Origin: JAITWN01 sp034002745
GTDB taxonomy: Bacteria; Pseudomonadota; Gammaproteobacteria; SZUA-140
Assembly (NCBI GenBank): GCA_034002745.1
Contig: JAVEZY010000007.1
Location: 51,570-115,569 of the forward strand
DNA: 64,000 bases
Reading direction: 5' to 3'
The stretch's first letter is position 1. Each line of letters begins with the position of its first letter. Position numbers and translations under genes: made by a program. This document shows positions 41,015-48,777 of the stretch, one piece after another. The notes under the pieces were generated by a model. The model ran no database searches and was not told the DNA's origin. It worked only from the letters and a program-made list of their open reading frames with translations.

Positions 41015-42019
41015 ATGACCGAACCGCACCCTCTCACCGCCGCGCAGCGGCAATTCGTCGAATCCCTTCCCTTTCGCAGTCTGCGGACCGAACCATGCCC
41101 GCTGGAGGAAGCGCTCGGCCGAGTGCTTGCCCGGCCCGTGGCGGCTCCGGTCGATCTGCCGCCGTATCACCGGGTGATCGTCGAAGGCTACCTGATCCAC
41201 AGCGAAGACAGCCAGTCAGCCAGCGAAGACAATCCGGTCACATTTCGCGTGGTCGGAACCGTGATGCCGGGAGATCGCGAATGTCCTGCCTTCGGCCGTG
41301 GCGAAGCGCTGCAGGTCGCGACCGGCAGCATCGCTCCCGACGGTCCGGTAGCCGTGGCGCGCATGTTCGAGGTGCGCGCGGCGGGCGAGGACCGCATCGC
41401 TGTCACCCGCCCCTTTCCGCCGCGCTTCTTCATCGAGGAGCGGGGATGCGATCTGGAAAAGGACGCGGAAGTCGCGCAGGCCGGGCGGATCATCGATGCG
41501 CCGCTGATCGGCAGTCTCGCCGCGCTCGGCATCGGGCGAGTGGAGGTGATGGCGCGTCCGCGCGTCACCATCTATGCCTCGGGCAACGAAGTCGTCCCCT
41601 ACACCGATGTTCCCGCGCCAGGCGAGATCCGTGACAGCAACTCGATCATGCTGGCGGCCGCGGTGCAGGCGGCTGGCGGCATCCCCGAAGTCGCCGGCAT
41701 CATGCGCGACGATTTCGAGGCCTTCGTTTCGTCGGTGAATGGCGCGCTCTCCCGCAGCGACATGGTGGTGATCTCGGGCGGCACCGCGGTCGGCGGACGC
41801 GATTTCATTTCCGACCTGGTGCGCAGCGTCGGCGACCTCGTCGTCGACGGCGTGCCGATGCGTTCCGGACGGCCGCTGATCATGGGTCATGCCGGCATCA
41901 AACCGATCGTCTGCGTCGCCGGCCATCCGCCGGAAGCACTGCGCGGCTTCAGACTGTTCGGCGTTGCCGCCATCGATCGCCTGCTCGGGCGCGAAGCGGA
42001 GTTGCCCGCGGACGCGTAA
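41015..42019 (+). CDS. Short MoeA-like molybdopterin-binding protein with altered motifs
   Basis: This resembles MoeA, which inserts molybdate into molybdopterin, but is only 334 residues against about 400. The MoeA N-terminal motif PPxxxSxxDGYA reads PPYHRVIVEGYLIH, so the Ser and the Asp are changed. The MoCF-type domain is recognisable (IYASGNEVVPY, IRDSNSIMLAAAVQAAGG, MVVISGGTAVGGRDF, then VCVAGHPPEAL where MoeA has LPGNPxS). The protein ends there, so the C-terminal domain IV is missing. Start chosen at 41015 because AAGGAG lies 8 bp upstream. No other molybdenum-cofactor gene is nearby; it sits between an aminopeptidase gene and pyrC. Confidence 0.75.
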   Translation: MTEPHPLTAAQRQFVESLPFRSLRTEPCPLEEALGRVLARPVAAPVDLPPYHRVIVEGYLIHSEDSQSASEDNPVTFRVVGTVMPGDRECPAFGRGEALQVATGSIAPDGPVAVARMFEVRAAGEDRIAVTRPFPPRFFIEERGCDLEKDAEVAQAGRIIDAPLIGSLAALGIGRVEVMARPRVTIYASGNEVVPYTDVPAPGEIRDSNSIMLAAAVQAAGGIPEVAGIMRDDFEAFVSSVNGALSRSDMVVISGGTAVGGRDFISDLVRSVGDLVVDGVPMRSGRPLIMGHAGIKPIVCVAGHPPEALRGFRLFGVAAIDRLLGREAELPADA

Positions 42020-42022
42020 GCC

Positions 42023-43051
42023 ATGGACACATTGACCATCACGCGTCCGGACGACTGGCATCTGCATCTCCGCGACGGATCCCTGCTCGCAACCACCGTT
42101 CCCGACGCCGCGCTGCGCTTCGGGCGTGCCGTGGTGATGCCCAACCTGCGACCGCCGGTCACCGGCTGGGTGGCGGCGCAAGCCTATCGGGAACGCATTC
42201 TCGCCCACGTCCCCGCGGGATCCGGTTTCGAACCGCTGATGGCACTCTACCTCACGGATCGCACCGAACTGGGCGAAATCCAGCGTGCGCGGGAAAAAGG
42301 CATCGTGGCGGCGAAGCTCTATCCCGCAGGCGCCACGACGAACTCCGATTCCGGGGTGACCTCGATCGATGCCATCCACCCGGTCCTGGAGGCAATGGAA
42401 TCGTGCGGACTGCCGCTGCTGATCCACGGCGAAGTCACCGATGCCGATGTCGACGTCTTCGACCGCGAAAGCGTCTTCATCGACCGGATTCTCGATCTCC
42501 TTGTCCACAGGTACCGCAACCTGAGGATCGTGCTCGAGCATATCACCACGCGCGCCGCGGTCGAGTTCGTGCGCTCGGCGCCGAAGACCGTGGCGGCGAC
42601 CATCACGGCGCATCATCTGCTGCTCAATCGCAATGCCATGCTGGCCGGCGGCATCCGTCCGCATCACTACTGCCTGCCGGTACTGAAGCGCGAACGCGAC
42701 CGCGAGGCATTGCTCGAGGCGGCAACCAGCGGGGAGCCGCGCTTCTTCCTCGGCACCGACAGCGCGCCACACGAACGCCAGACCAAGGAAGCCGCATGCG
42801 GCTGCGCCGGCATCTACACCGCGCATGCCGGCATCGAACTCTACGCCGAAGCCTTCGAAGAGGCCGGGGCACTCGATCGCCTGGAAGGCTTCGCCTCGCA
42901 CTTCGGCGCGGACTTCTACCGGCTGCCGCGCAACCGCGAACGCATCACGCTGCGCCGGGAGGAATGGACGGTGCCGGAAAGTTGCGCGCTCGGGGACGGC
43001 AGCCTCGTTCCGCTGCGCGCCGGTGGCCGGATACAGTGGCGCCTGGCCTGA
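42023..43051 (+). CDS. pyrC: Dihydroorotase (type II)
   Basis: Closes carbamoyl-aspartate to dihydroorotate in pyrimidine synthesis. The 342 residues match the E. coli-type enzyme. Metal ligands are HLHLRDG (HxH), the carbamylated lysine in AAKLYPAGATTNSDSGV, the histidines in LLIHGEV and TAHHLLLNRN, and GTDSAPH. It starts 3 bp after the MoeA-like gene, so the two probably share a transcript. Confidence 0.96.
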   Translation: MDTLTITRPDDWHLHLRDGSLLATTVPDAALRFGRAVVMPNLRPPVTGWVAAQAYRERILAHVPAGSGFEPLMALYLTDRTELGEIQRAREKGIVAAKLYPAGATTNSDSGVTSIDAIHPVLEAMESCGLPLLIHGEVTDADVDVFDRESVFIDRILDLLVHRYRNLRIVLEHITTRAAVEFVRSAPKTVAATITAHHLLLNRNAMLAGGIRPHHYCLPVLKRERDREALLEAATSGEPRFFLGTDSAPHERQTKEAACGCAGIYTAHAGIELYAEAFEEAGALDRLEGFASHFGADFYRLPRNRERITLRREEWTVPESCALGDGSLVPLRAGGRIQWRLA

Positions 43052-43089
43052 CCCGCCTCGCCATCCACTGATCCGGCGCCCCCAAACGT

Positions 43090-43126
43090 GGGACCATGCG
43101 CGATCGTTCATGATCGCGCCGGTCCC
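43090..43126. terminator. Bidirectional hairpin between pyrC and cysA
   Basis: An interrupted stem, GGGACC/GGTCCC outside and GCGCGATC/GATCGCGC inside, with a 6-nt loop, lies in the gap between the convergent pyrC and cysA. A likely terminator for both. Confidence 0.65.
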
Positions 43127-43167
43127 GCAGCGGATTCGAGGGCCCATCTTCGCGGTTGGAATGCCGG

Positions 43168-44238
43168 CTATCTGGATCCGGCCGCGGCGGCGCCGGCGTA
43201 GACGCGGAGGTTGCGCGGCTTGATGTAGACCTGCTCGCCCAGCGTCACCGGCGAGCGCAGATAGGCTTCGCGCGCCAGCTCTACTTCCACCAACCCCTCG
43301 TCCTCCCCGTCCCGCTGCACCTCGATGCGCACCACCGGTCCCACCGAAAACACGGCGCTCACCTTGCCAGTGGCGATGGAGCCCTCGTTAGCGGAGGAAA
43401 GCTCGATTTCATGCGGACGCAGGTGCGCCACAGCCGCATCCGTACCCTCCACCGACAGCGGTGTGCGCACGTCGCCGATCTGGGCCCAGCCATCATGCAC
43501 CCGGCCCTTGAACAGGTTCACGCTGCCGAGGAAGCGGGAAACGAAGGCCGTGGCCGGCGTCTCGTAAACCTCCTCCGGCGTGCCGATCTGCTCGACCCGG
43601 CCCTGGTTCATCACCACCACCCGGTTCGAGACCTCCATCGCCTCTTCCTGGTCATGGGTGACGAACACGCTGGTGACATGGATCTCGTCGTGCAGGCGGC
43701 GCAGCCAGCGGCGCAAATCCCTGCGGACGTTGGCATCGAGCGCGCCGAACGGCTCGTCGAGCAGCAGGACCTTGGGCTCGACCGCCAGCGCCCGGGCGAG
43801 CGCGATGCGCTGGCGCTGGCCGCCTGAGAGCTGATTGGGAAAGTGGTCGGCCACGTAGCGCAGCTGGACCAGGTCGAGCAGCTCGTGCACGCGGCGACGG
43901 ATCTCCTCGCGGCTCGGACGTTCGGCGCGTCGCCTGACGGTCAGCCCGAAGGCGATGTTGTCGAACACCGTCATATGGCGGAACAGGGCATAGTGCTGGA
44001 AGACGAAACCGACGCGGCGCTCGCGCACATGCCGGTCCGTGGTGTCCTCGCCGTGAAAATGGATACGTCCCGTATCCGGCTGCTCAAGGCCCGCCATGAT
44101 GCGCAGCAGCGAGGTCTTGCCACATCCGGATGGCCCCAGCAGGGCGACGAGCTCCCCATCCGGAATCTCCAGCGTCACATCCCGCAGCGCATGGTACGCA
44201 CCGAAATGCTTGTTGACGTTCTCTATCACGATGCTCAT
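43168..44238 (-). CDS. cysA: Sulfate/thiosulfate ABC transporter ATP-binding protein
   Basis: The ATPase of the sulfate importer. From MSIVIENVNKHFG it is 356 residues with Walker A GPSGCGKTSLL, signature LSGGQRQRIALARAL, Walker B LLLDEPFGALD, and the CysA-type C-terminal regulatory extension (from about residue 235) ending in VYIKPRNLRVYAG. The start overlaps the cysW stop as ATGA. Last gene of the sulfur-uptake operon. Confidence 0.94.
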   Translation of the reverse strand: MSIVIENVNKHFGAYHALRDVTLEIPDGELVALLGPSGCGKTSLLRIMAGLEQPDTGRIHFHGEDTTDRHVRERRVGFVFQHYALFRHMTVFDNIAFGLTVRRRAERPSREEIRRRVHELLDLVQLRYVADHFPNQLSGGQRQRIALARALAVEPKVLLLDEPFGALDANVRRDLRRWLRRLHDEIHVTSVFVTHDQEEAMEVSNRVVVMNQGRVEQIGTPEEVYETPATAFVSRFLGSVNLFKGRVHDGWAQIGDVRTPLSVEGTDAAVAHLRPHEIELSSANEGSIATGKVSAVFSVGPVVRIEVQRDGEDEGLVEVELAREAYLRSPVTLGEQVYIKPRNLRVYAGAAAAGSR

Positions 44239-45134
44239 GCGTAGGCTCCCTTGGCAGCATTGGTGTCGATCTGTACCTCCTCGACCGGACGGCGATCGCG
44301 GACGGACGCCCGCCACTCCACCCAGGTCTTCAGCGCCAGCGTGACCAGCGCCAGCAACGCCAGCAGCGAAGCACAGGAAAAAGCGGCAACGAAGCTGTAT
44401 TCGTTGTAAAGAATCTCCACGTGCAGCGGCAGCGTGTTGGTCTCACCGCGGATGTGGCCGCTGACCACCGATACCGCGCCAAACTCGCCCATGGCGCGGG
44501 CATTGCACAGGATGACGCCGTACAGCAGACCCCACTTGATGTTCGGCAGGGTCACGCGCCAGAAGGTCTGCAGTCCGCTCGCCCCGAGCGTGAGCGAAGC
44601 CTCCTCCTCCTGCGTTCCCTGCGCCTGCATCAGCGGAATCAGTTCGCGGGCGACGAAGGGCACGGTGACGAAGATCGTCGCCAGGATGATACCCGGCACC
44701 GCGAACACGACGCGGATGTCATGCTCCTGCAGCCAGGGGCCCAGCCATCCCTGCAGGCCGAAGACCAGCACATAGATCAGCCCCGCGATCACCGGCGATA
44801 CCGAGAACGGCAGATCGATCAGGGTGATCAGGATGCTCTTGCCGCGAAACTCGAACTTGGCGATGGCCCAGGCCGCGCACACGCCGAACACCAGGTTGAG
44901 GGGCACCGCGATCGCGGCCGCGAGCAACGTCAGACGGATCGCGGCGAGCGCATCCGGCTCCACGAGCGCGGTGAAGTAGGCGCCGATCCCCTGGCGCAGC
45001 GCTTCCGTGAACACGGCCGCCAGCGGCATGACCAGGAACAGTGCCAGGAATACCACCGCCACGAGAATCAGCGTCAGTCGCAGCCAGCGCGGCTCGGTGA
45101 GTGTCGTGGAAGAATCGAATCGGTTCGTTTGCAT
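44235..45134 (-). CDS. cysW: Sulfate ABC transporter permease CysW
   Basis: One of the two inner-membrane channel subunits. The 299 residues from MQTNRFDSSTTLTE have six predicted helices. The cytoplasmic coupling loop reads EEEASLTLGASGLQTFWRVTLPNI, then ARAMGEFGAVSVVSGHIRGET, typical of CysW. A GTDAAK-like C-terminal tail follows the last helix. Start chosen for its position 8 bp after cysT. Confidence 0.94.
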   Translation of the reverse strand: MQTNRFDSSTTLTEPRWLRLTLILVAVVFLALFLVMPLAAVFTEALRQGIGAYFTALVEPDALAAIRLTLLAAAIAVPLNLVFGVCAAWAIAKFEFRGKSILITLIDLPFSVSPVIAGLIYVLVFGLQGWLGPWLQEHDIRVVFAVPGIILATIFVTVPFVARELIPLMQAQGTQEEEASLTLGASGLQTFWRVTLPNIKWGLLYGVILCNARAMGEFGAVSVVSGHIRGETNTLPLHVEILYNEYSFVAAFSCASLLALLALVTLALKTWVEWRASVRDRRPVEEVQIDTNAAKGAYA

Positions 45135-45142
45135 TGGTATCC

Positions 45143-45976
45143 TCAGCCGTAGCGCCGGCGGCTCCACCACTGGATCAGATTGATGGCGAAAAGCAGCAGG
45201 AACGACACCACCAGCATCGCCACTGCGATCGCGGTGGCGCCGGCATAGTCGAACTGCTCGAGCTTGGTGATGATCAGCAGCGGCGTGATCTCCGATACCA
45301 TCGGCATGTTGCCGGCGATGAAAATGACCGAGCCGTATTCACCAAGCGCACGCGCGAAGGCGAGCGCGAAGCCGGTTAGCAGCGCCGGCCACAGACTCGG
45401 CAGCAGCACCCTGATGAAGGTCTGCAGGCGCGTGGCTCCCAGGCTGGCCGCGGCCTCTTCCAGTTCCGCCTCCAACTCCTGCAATACCGGCTGCACGGTG
45501 CGCACCACGAACGGCAGACCGATGAATACCAGCGCCACGAAAACGCCAGCGGGAGTAAAGGCAATCTTGATCCCGATCATGTCGAGCCAGCGACCGACCC
45601 AACCGTTGGTGGAATAGAGTGACGCCAGGGCGATGCCGGCCACGGCCGTGGGCAGCGCGAACGGCAGATCGATCAGCGCATCGACCATCCTGCGACCCGG
45701 AAAGCGATAGCGCACCAGAACCCAGGCCACCAGCAGGCCGAAGATCAGGTTGCACAGCGCGGCCAGTGCCGAGGCGCCGAAAGTGAGCTTGTAGGAAGCG
45801 ACCACGCGCGGGGCACTGATCGCATCCCAGAACTGCGGCCAGGTCAGCTCCATCGACTTGAAGAAGGTGGCCGAAAGCGGAATGAAAACGATCAGACTCA
45901 GATAGAGCAGCGTAAACCCCATGGTGATACCGAACCCGGGCAGTACGCTCTGCTGACGCAATCTGAATGTGCTCAC
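45143..45976 (-). CDS. cysT: Sulfate ABC transporter permease CysT
   Basis: The second channel subunit, also called CysU. It most likely starts with GTG at 45976 (VSTFRLRQQSVLPGFGI), giving 277 residues, the standard length. Six helices are predicted, and the coupling loop reads EEAAASLGATRLQTFIRVLLPSL followed by ARALGEYGSVIFIAGNMP, the CysT pattern. Confidence 0.93.
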   Translation of the reverse strand: MSTFRLRQQSVLPGFGITMGFTLLYLSLIVFIPLSATFFKSMELTWPQFWDAISAPRVVASYKLTFGASALAALCNLIFGLLVAWVLVRYRFPGRRMVDALIDLPFALPTAVAGIALASLYSTNGWVGRWLDMIGIKIAFTPAGVFVALVFIGLPFVVRTVQPVLQELEAELEEAAASLGATRLQTFIRVLLPSLWPALLTGFALAFARALGEYGSVIFIAGNMPMVSEITPLLIITKLEQFDYAGATAIAVAMLVVSFLLLFAINLIQWWSRRRYG

Positions 45977-46000
45977 GCGGTCCCTCTCACATATTAAATC

Positions 46001-46025
46001 CCCTCCCCGCACTGCGCAGGGAGGG
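46001..46025 (-). other. Intercistronic hairpin between sbp and cysT
   Basis: A 7-bp stem CCCTCCC/GGGAGGG with an 11-nt loop, in the 100-bp gap between sbp and cysT. Such a structure could protect the upstream sbp message and give more binding protein than permease. No T-run on the reverse strand. Confidence 0.45.
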
Positions 46026-46076
46026 AAAACCACCATCACCAGGCATGCCGCGCCGGAGCCGCCGGCACGACGCCCC

Positions 46077-47081
46077 TCAATGCCCGATCTGATAGATCTG
46101 ATCGAACACACCACCATCGCCGAAGTGCGTCTTCTGGGCCTTCTGCCAGCCACCGAACACCTCGTCGATGGTCACCAGATTCAGCTCCGGAAAGCGCTCG
46201 CGATCCTTGACGCTCGCATGCTGGGGCTCGCGCGGGCGGTAGTAGTGCTTGGCCGCCAGGCGCTGTCCTTCCGGCGAATACAGGAAGTCGAGGTAGGCCT
46301 GCGCCACTTCGCGCGTGCCATGCTTGTCGACGTTGCGGTCCACGATCGTCACTGGCGGCTCGGCCAGGATGCTGAGCGAAGGCAGCACGATCTCGAACTT
46401 GTCCGGTCCCAGTTCGTTGAGCGCGAGGAACGCCTCGTTCTCCCATGACAGGAACACATCGCCGATGCCGCGCTGCACGAACGTGGTCGTCGAGCCGCGC
46501 GCGCCGGAGTCGAGCACCGGCACGTTCTTGTACAGCTTTGCGACGAAGTCGCGAGCGGCGTCCTCGGAGCCATACTTCTGCAGTCCGTAGGCCCAGGCGG
46601 CGAGATAGTTCCAGCGCGCGCCACCCGAGGTCTTGGGGTTCGGAGTGATCACCCCGACGCCCGGCTTCACCAGGTCGTCCCAATCCCTGATGTTCTTGGG
46701 ATTGCCCTTGCGCACCAGGAACACGATGGTGGAGGTGTATGGCGCGCTATTGTGCGGCAGTCGCGACTGCCAATCGGCCGGGATGAGACCCGCCTTCTCG
46801 TGGATGGCATCGATGTCATAGGCCAGCGCCAGCGTCACCACGTCGGCCTCCAGTCCGTCGATCACGGCGCGCGCCTGCTTGCCCGCGCCACCGTGGGACT
46901 GGCGCACATGGACGTCCTGACCGGACTTTTCCTTCCAGTGCGCGGCGAAGGCCTTGTTGTAGTCGGCGTATAGCTCACGCGTCGGGTCATAGGAGACATT
47001 GAGCAAGTCGACGCTTGCCGCATGCACGATCGAAGCGGCGGACAACGCTGCGACGGCGATCAGTGATTTGACCAGTTTCAT
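46077..47081 (-). CDS. sbp: Periplasmic sulfate-binding protein
   Basis: The substrate-binding protein of the sulfate importer. The 334 residues start MKLVKSLIAVAALSAASIVHA (signal peptide). The mature protein has LLNVSYDPTRELYADYNKAF, QSHGGAGKQARAVIDGLEADVVTLAL and TPNPKTSGGARWNYLAAWAYG, all typical of Sbp/CysP. It lies upstream of cysT and downstream of the porin gene, 19 bp from it. Confidence 0.95.
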   Translation of the reverse strand: MKLVKSLIAVAALSAASIVHAASVDLLNVSYDPTRELYADYNKAFAAHWKEKSGQDVHVRQSHGGAGKQARAVIDGLEADVVTLALAYDIDAIHEKAGLIPADWQSRLPHNSAPYTSTIVFLVRKGNPKNIRDWDDLVKPGVGVITPNPKTSGGARWNYLAAWAYGLQKYGSEDAARDFVAKLYKNVPVLDSGARGSTTTFVQRGIGDVFLSWENEAFLALNELGPDKFEIVLPSLSILAEPPVTIVDRNVDKHGTREVAQAYLDFLYSPEGQRLAAKHYYRPREPQHASVKDRERFPELNLVTIDEVFGGWQKAQKTHFGDGGVFDQIYQIGH

Positions 47082-47100
47082 TCCTTGAACTCCTTTCCGT

Positions 47101-48201
47101 TCAGAAGCGATAGATGGCGCCGAACGACAGCGCGCTGCCCTTCTCGCCGTTGGCGGCGATCGCCAGATTGTCTCCACGGCCTTCGCGGTACGGCGTGGTG
47201 CCGCGGTTGTCGTCGTTGTCCGCGATGGCGTAGTCGAGATACAGGGTTACCGGCTTGGCCAGCGCATACTCGGCGCCGATGGCCGCCAGCGTGGCGTCGG
47301 CGTCGGCGCGATCGGCACTCAGCTGGTACCACTGGGCCTTCAGCGCCCAGGCGCTGTCGTGCTTGTAGCGGATGCCGACGCCGTAGACGTCTTCGTCGTT
47401 CTGCTCCAGGTTGGCCGAGATCGACTGCCACAGCGCGGTGAGTCGGACTGCGCCGAGATCGTAGTAGCCGGCGATGCGGACCGCGTTCGGGTCATCCTGA
47501 CCAGGCGCCGCATTGCCGTTCTGCTCGTAGCCGACGCCGACATACAGCGGGCCGCTGGCATAGTTCAGCGCGGCACTCAGCGTGTCGTAGTCGTTGGTAG
47601 CGGTGACGCCGTCATCGGGATTGGTCGCGTACTGCAGACTGAACGAGGCCCCGCCGAAATTCGGCGAATCGTAGCCGATGCTGTTGTTGGGCCGCTCGTC
47701 GAAGCGGTTCGCCGCAACGGCCGGAGATGCCGGAGCAGTCCCGGTTGCGGCAGTCGCCGCACGGAACGCGGAACCGGCGCGCGTCAGATTGCGGAAATCG
47801 CCAACCTGATTGCCGAACAGCTCGACCTTGCGACCGAGCAGCTTCACCGGCGTGTCGAAGCGTCCGGCTCGCACCGTGCCGAATCCGCCCGCGAGACCGA
47901 CGAATGTGTTGCGGGAGGCCAGCGTTCCCGCATTCGCGCTGTCGGCGCGAAACTCCGACTCGACCTGATAAATCGCCTTCAGGCCATCCTGAATGGGAAT
48001 GTCCCCCTTGACGCCGATGCGGCTGCGATTGCTCGACACGTTGAGCGCGCTGTCGGCGCCGTTGTCGAGATGATCCAGCGAAACGTTCAGCTGCCCGTAG
48101 AGCGTCGGTCCCTTCACTTCCGCCGCATGGACGATGGACCCTGCCCCTGCAACGGCGACGGCAGCGGCAAGCGCGGCCGAAATTCTTATTGCACCTCTCA
48201 T
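47101..48201 (-). CDS. Outer-membrane porin (Gram-negative general porin type)
   Basis: A 366-residue beta-barrel protein with a signal peptide (MRGAIRISAALAAAVAVAGAG, cleavage near VHAAE). The first mature strand is GPTLYGQLNVSLDHLD. An RNTFVGLAGGFGTVRAGR motif and the terminal Phe of the barrel (SFGAIYRF) follow. A strong purine-rich ribosome-binding sequence precedes the ATG at 48201. Its place between oscA and sbp suggests a channel for sulfate or organosulfur anions, which is inference from context only. Confidence 0.88.
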   Translation of the reverse strand: MRGAIRISAALAAAVAVAGAGSIVHAAEVKGPTLYGQLNVSLDHLDNGADSALNVSSNRSRIGVKGDIPIQDGLKAIYQVESEFRADSANAGTLASRNTFVGLAGGFGTVRAGRFDTPVKLLGRKVELFGNQVGDFRNLTRAGSAFRAATAATGTAPASPAVAANRFDERPNNSIGYDSPNFGGASFSLQYATNPDDGVTATNDYDTLSAALNYASGPLYVGVGYEQNGNAAPGQDDPNAVRIAGYYDLGAVRLTALWQSISANLEQNDEDVYGVGIRYKHDSAWALKAQWYQLSADRADADATLAAIGAEYALAKPVTLYLDYAIADNDDNRGTTPYREGRGDNLAIAANGEKGSALSFGAIYRF

Positions 48202-48310
48202 TTCTTCCTTTCCTCCAGAGCGAGACTGCCGGTGGCCCGGCCCAGCCTTCAAACGTTTGTCGAGACCATCAAAAAAGACCTCCGGTCGTCCGGTCGGAAC
48301 AAGGGAGACG

Positions 48311-48511
48311 TCATGAAGAAGAGAACCGCGTACCCGGACCGCCCTGGGCGGACCTGGACTTGCCTGCCGGATCGAGCCGCAGCTTCTCCTTGCGATCGAT
48401 CTGCAGTACCCGCCCGTCATGAATGATGAATTCAACCGACCCGAAGCGGATCGTTGCCAAGGCCTCGCGCAGTCGCGCTACGGCCTCTTCGGTGCTGCTG
48501 TGCTCGTTCAT
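48311..48511 (-). CDS. oscA: OscA-like small protein (DUF2292)
   Basis: A 66-residue protein with the DUF2292 core ALATIRFGSVEFIIHDGRVL followed by QIDRKEKLRL. OscA was described in Pseudomonas corrugata as a small protein needed under chromate and sulfur-limiting stress and located beside a sulfate-binding-protein gene. The same linkage is seen here. The C-terminal 18 residues beyond the core are poorly conserved. It is the first gene of the oscA-porin-sbp-cysTWA array and lies 121 bp downstream of a sigma-54 promoter sequence. Biochemical role unknown. Confidence 0.8.
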   Translation of the reverse strand: MNEHSSTEEAVARLREALATIRFGSVEFIIHDGRVLQIDRKEKLRLDPAGKSRSAQGGPGTRFSSS

Positions 48512-48631
48512 CTGCTTCCTGTGGTTTGCCTGTCGCGTGACACTTCGAGTTACGTTGCCAGCAGGGCCGAATCACCCTGTGGCGCCTTCCCTGGCTGACG
48601 ACGCTGAGGTCGCTGTTCCCGATCTGGACAT

Positions 48632-48647
48632 TCCAAGGATCGTGCCA
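48632..48647 (-). promoter_or_regulatory. Sigma-54 (-24/-12) promoter of oscA
   Basis: On the reverse strand the sequence reads TGGCACGATCCTTGGA. The -24 element TGGCACG is exact, the spacing between the GG and the downstream GG/GC doublet is the required 10 nt, and the -12 element is TTGG instead of TTGC. It faces oscA and is 185 bp from the divergent gene for a sigma-54 activator. Confidence 0.75.
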
Positions 48648-48723
48648 AAAATATATCTTTTTGTTTTTATTAGATAAAAAGAAGCCGCGCCGAATGCTGC
48701 ACTCAATTTTCCGCTTTATTGAA

Positions 48724-48742
48724 CGGATGTTCCGTGTATATT
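48724..48742. promoter_or_regulatory. Candidate operator and -10 box upstream of the sigma-54 activator gene
   Basis: The palindrome CGGATGTTCCG (48724-48734) is followed by TATATT (48737-48742), a fair -10 for the activator gene 36 bp away. The palindrome lies about 80 bp upstream of the sigma-54 promoter of oscA and could be an activator or repressor site. The surrounding 130 bp is clearly AT-richer than the window average. Confidence 0.35.
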
Positions 48743-48777
48743 AACGGCTAACCATCATATATAGCGGAAATCTGGTA

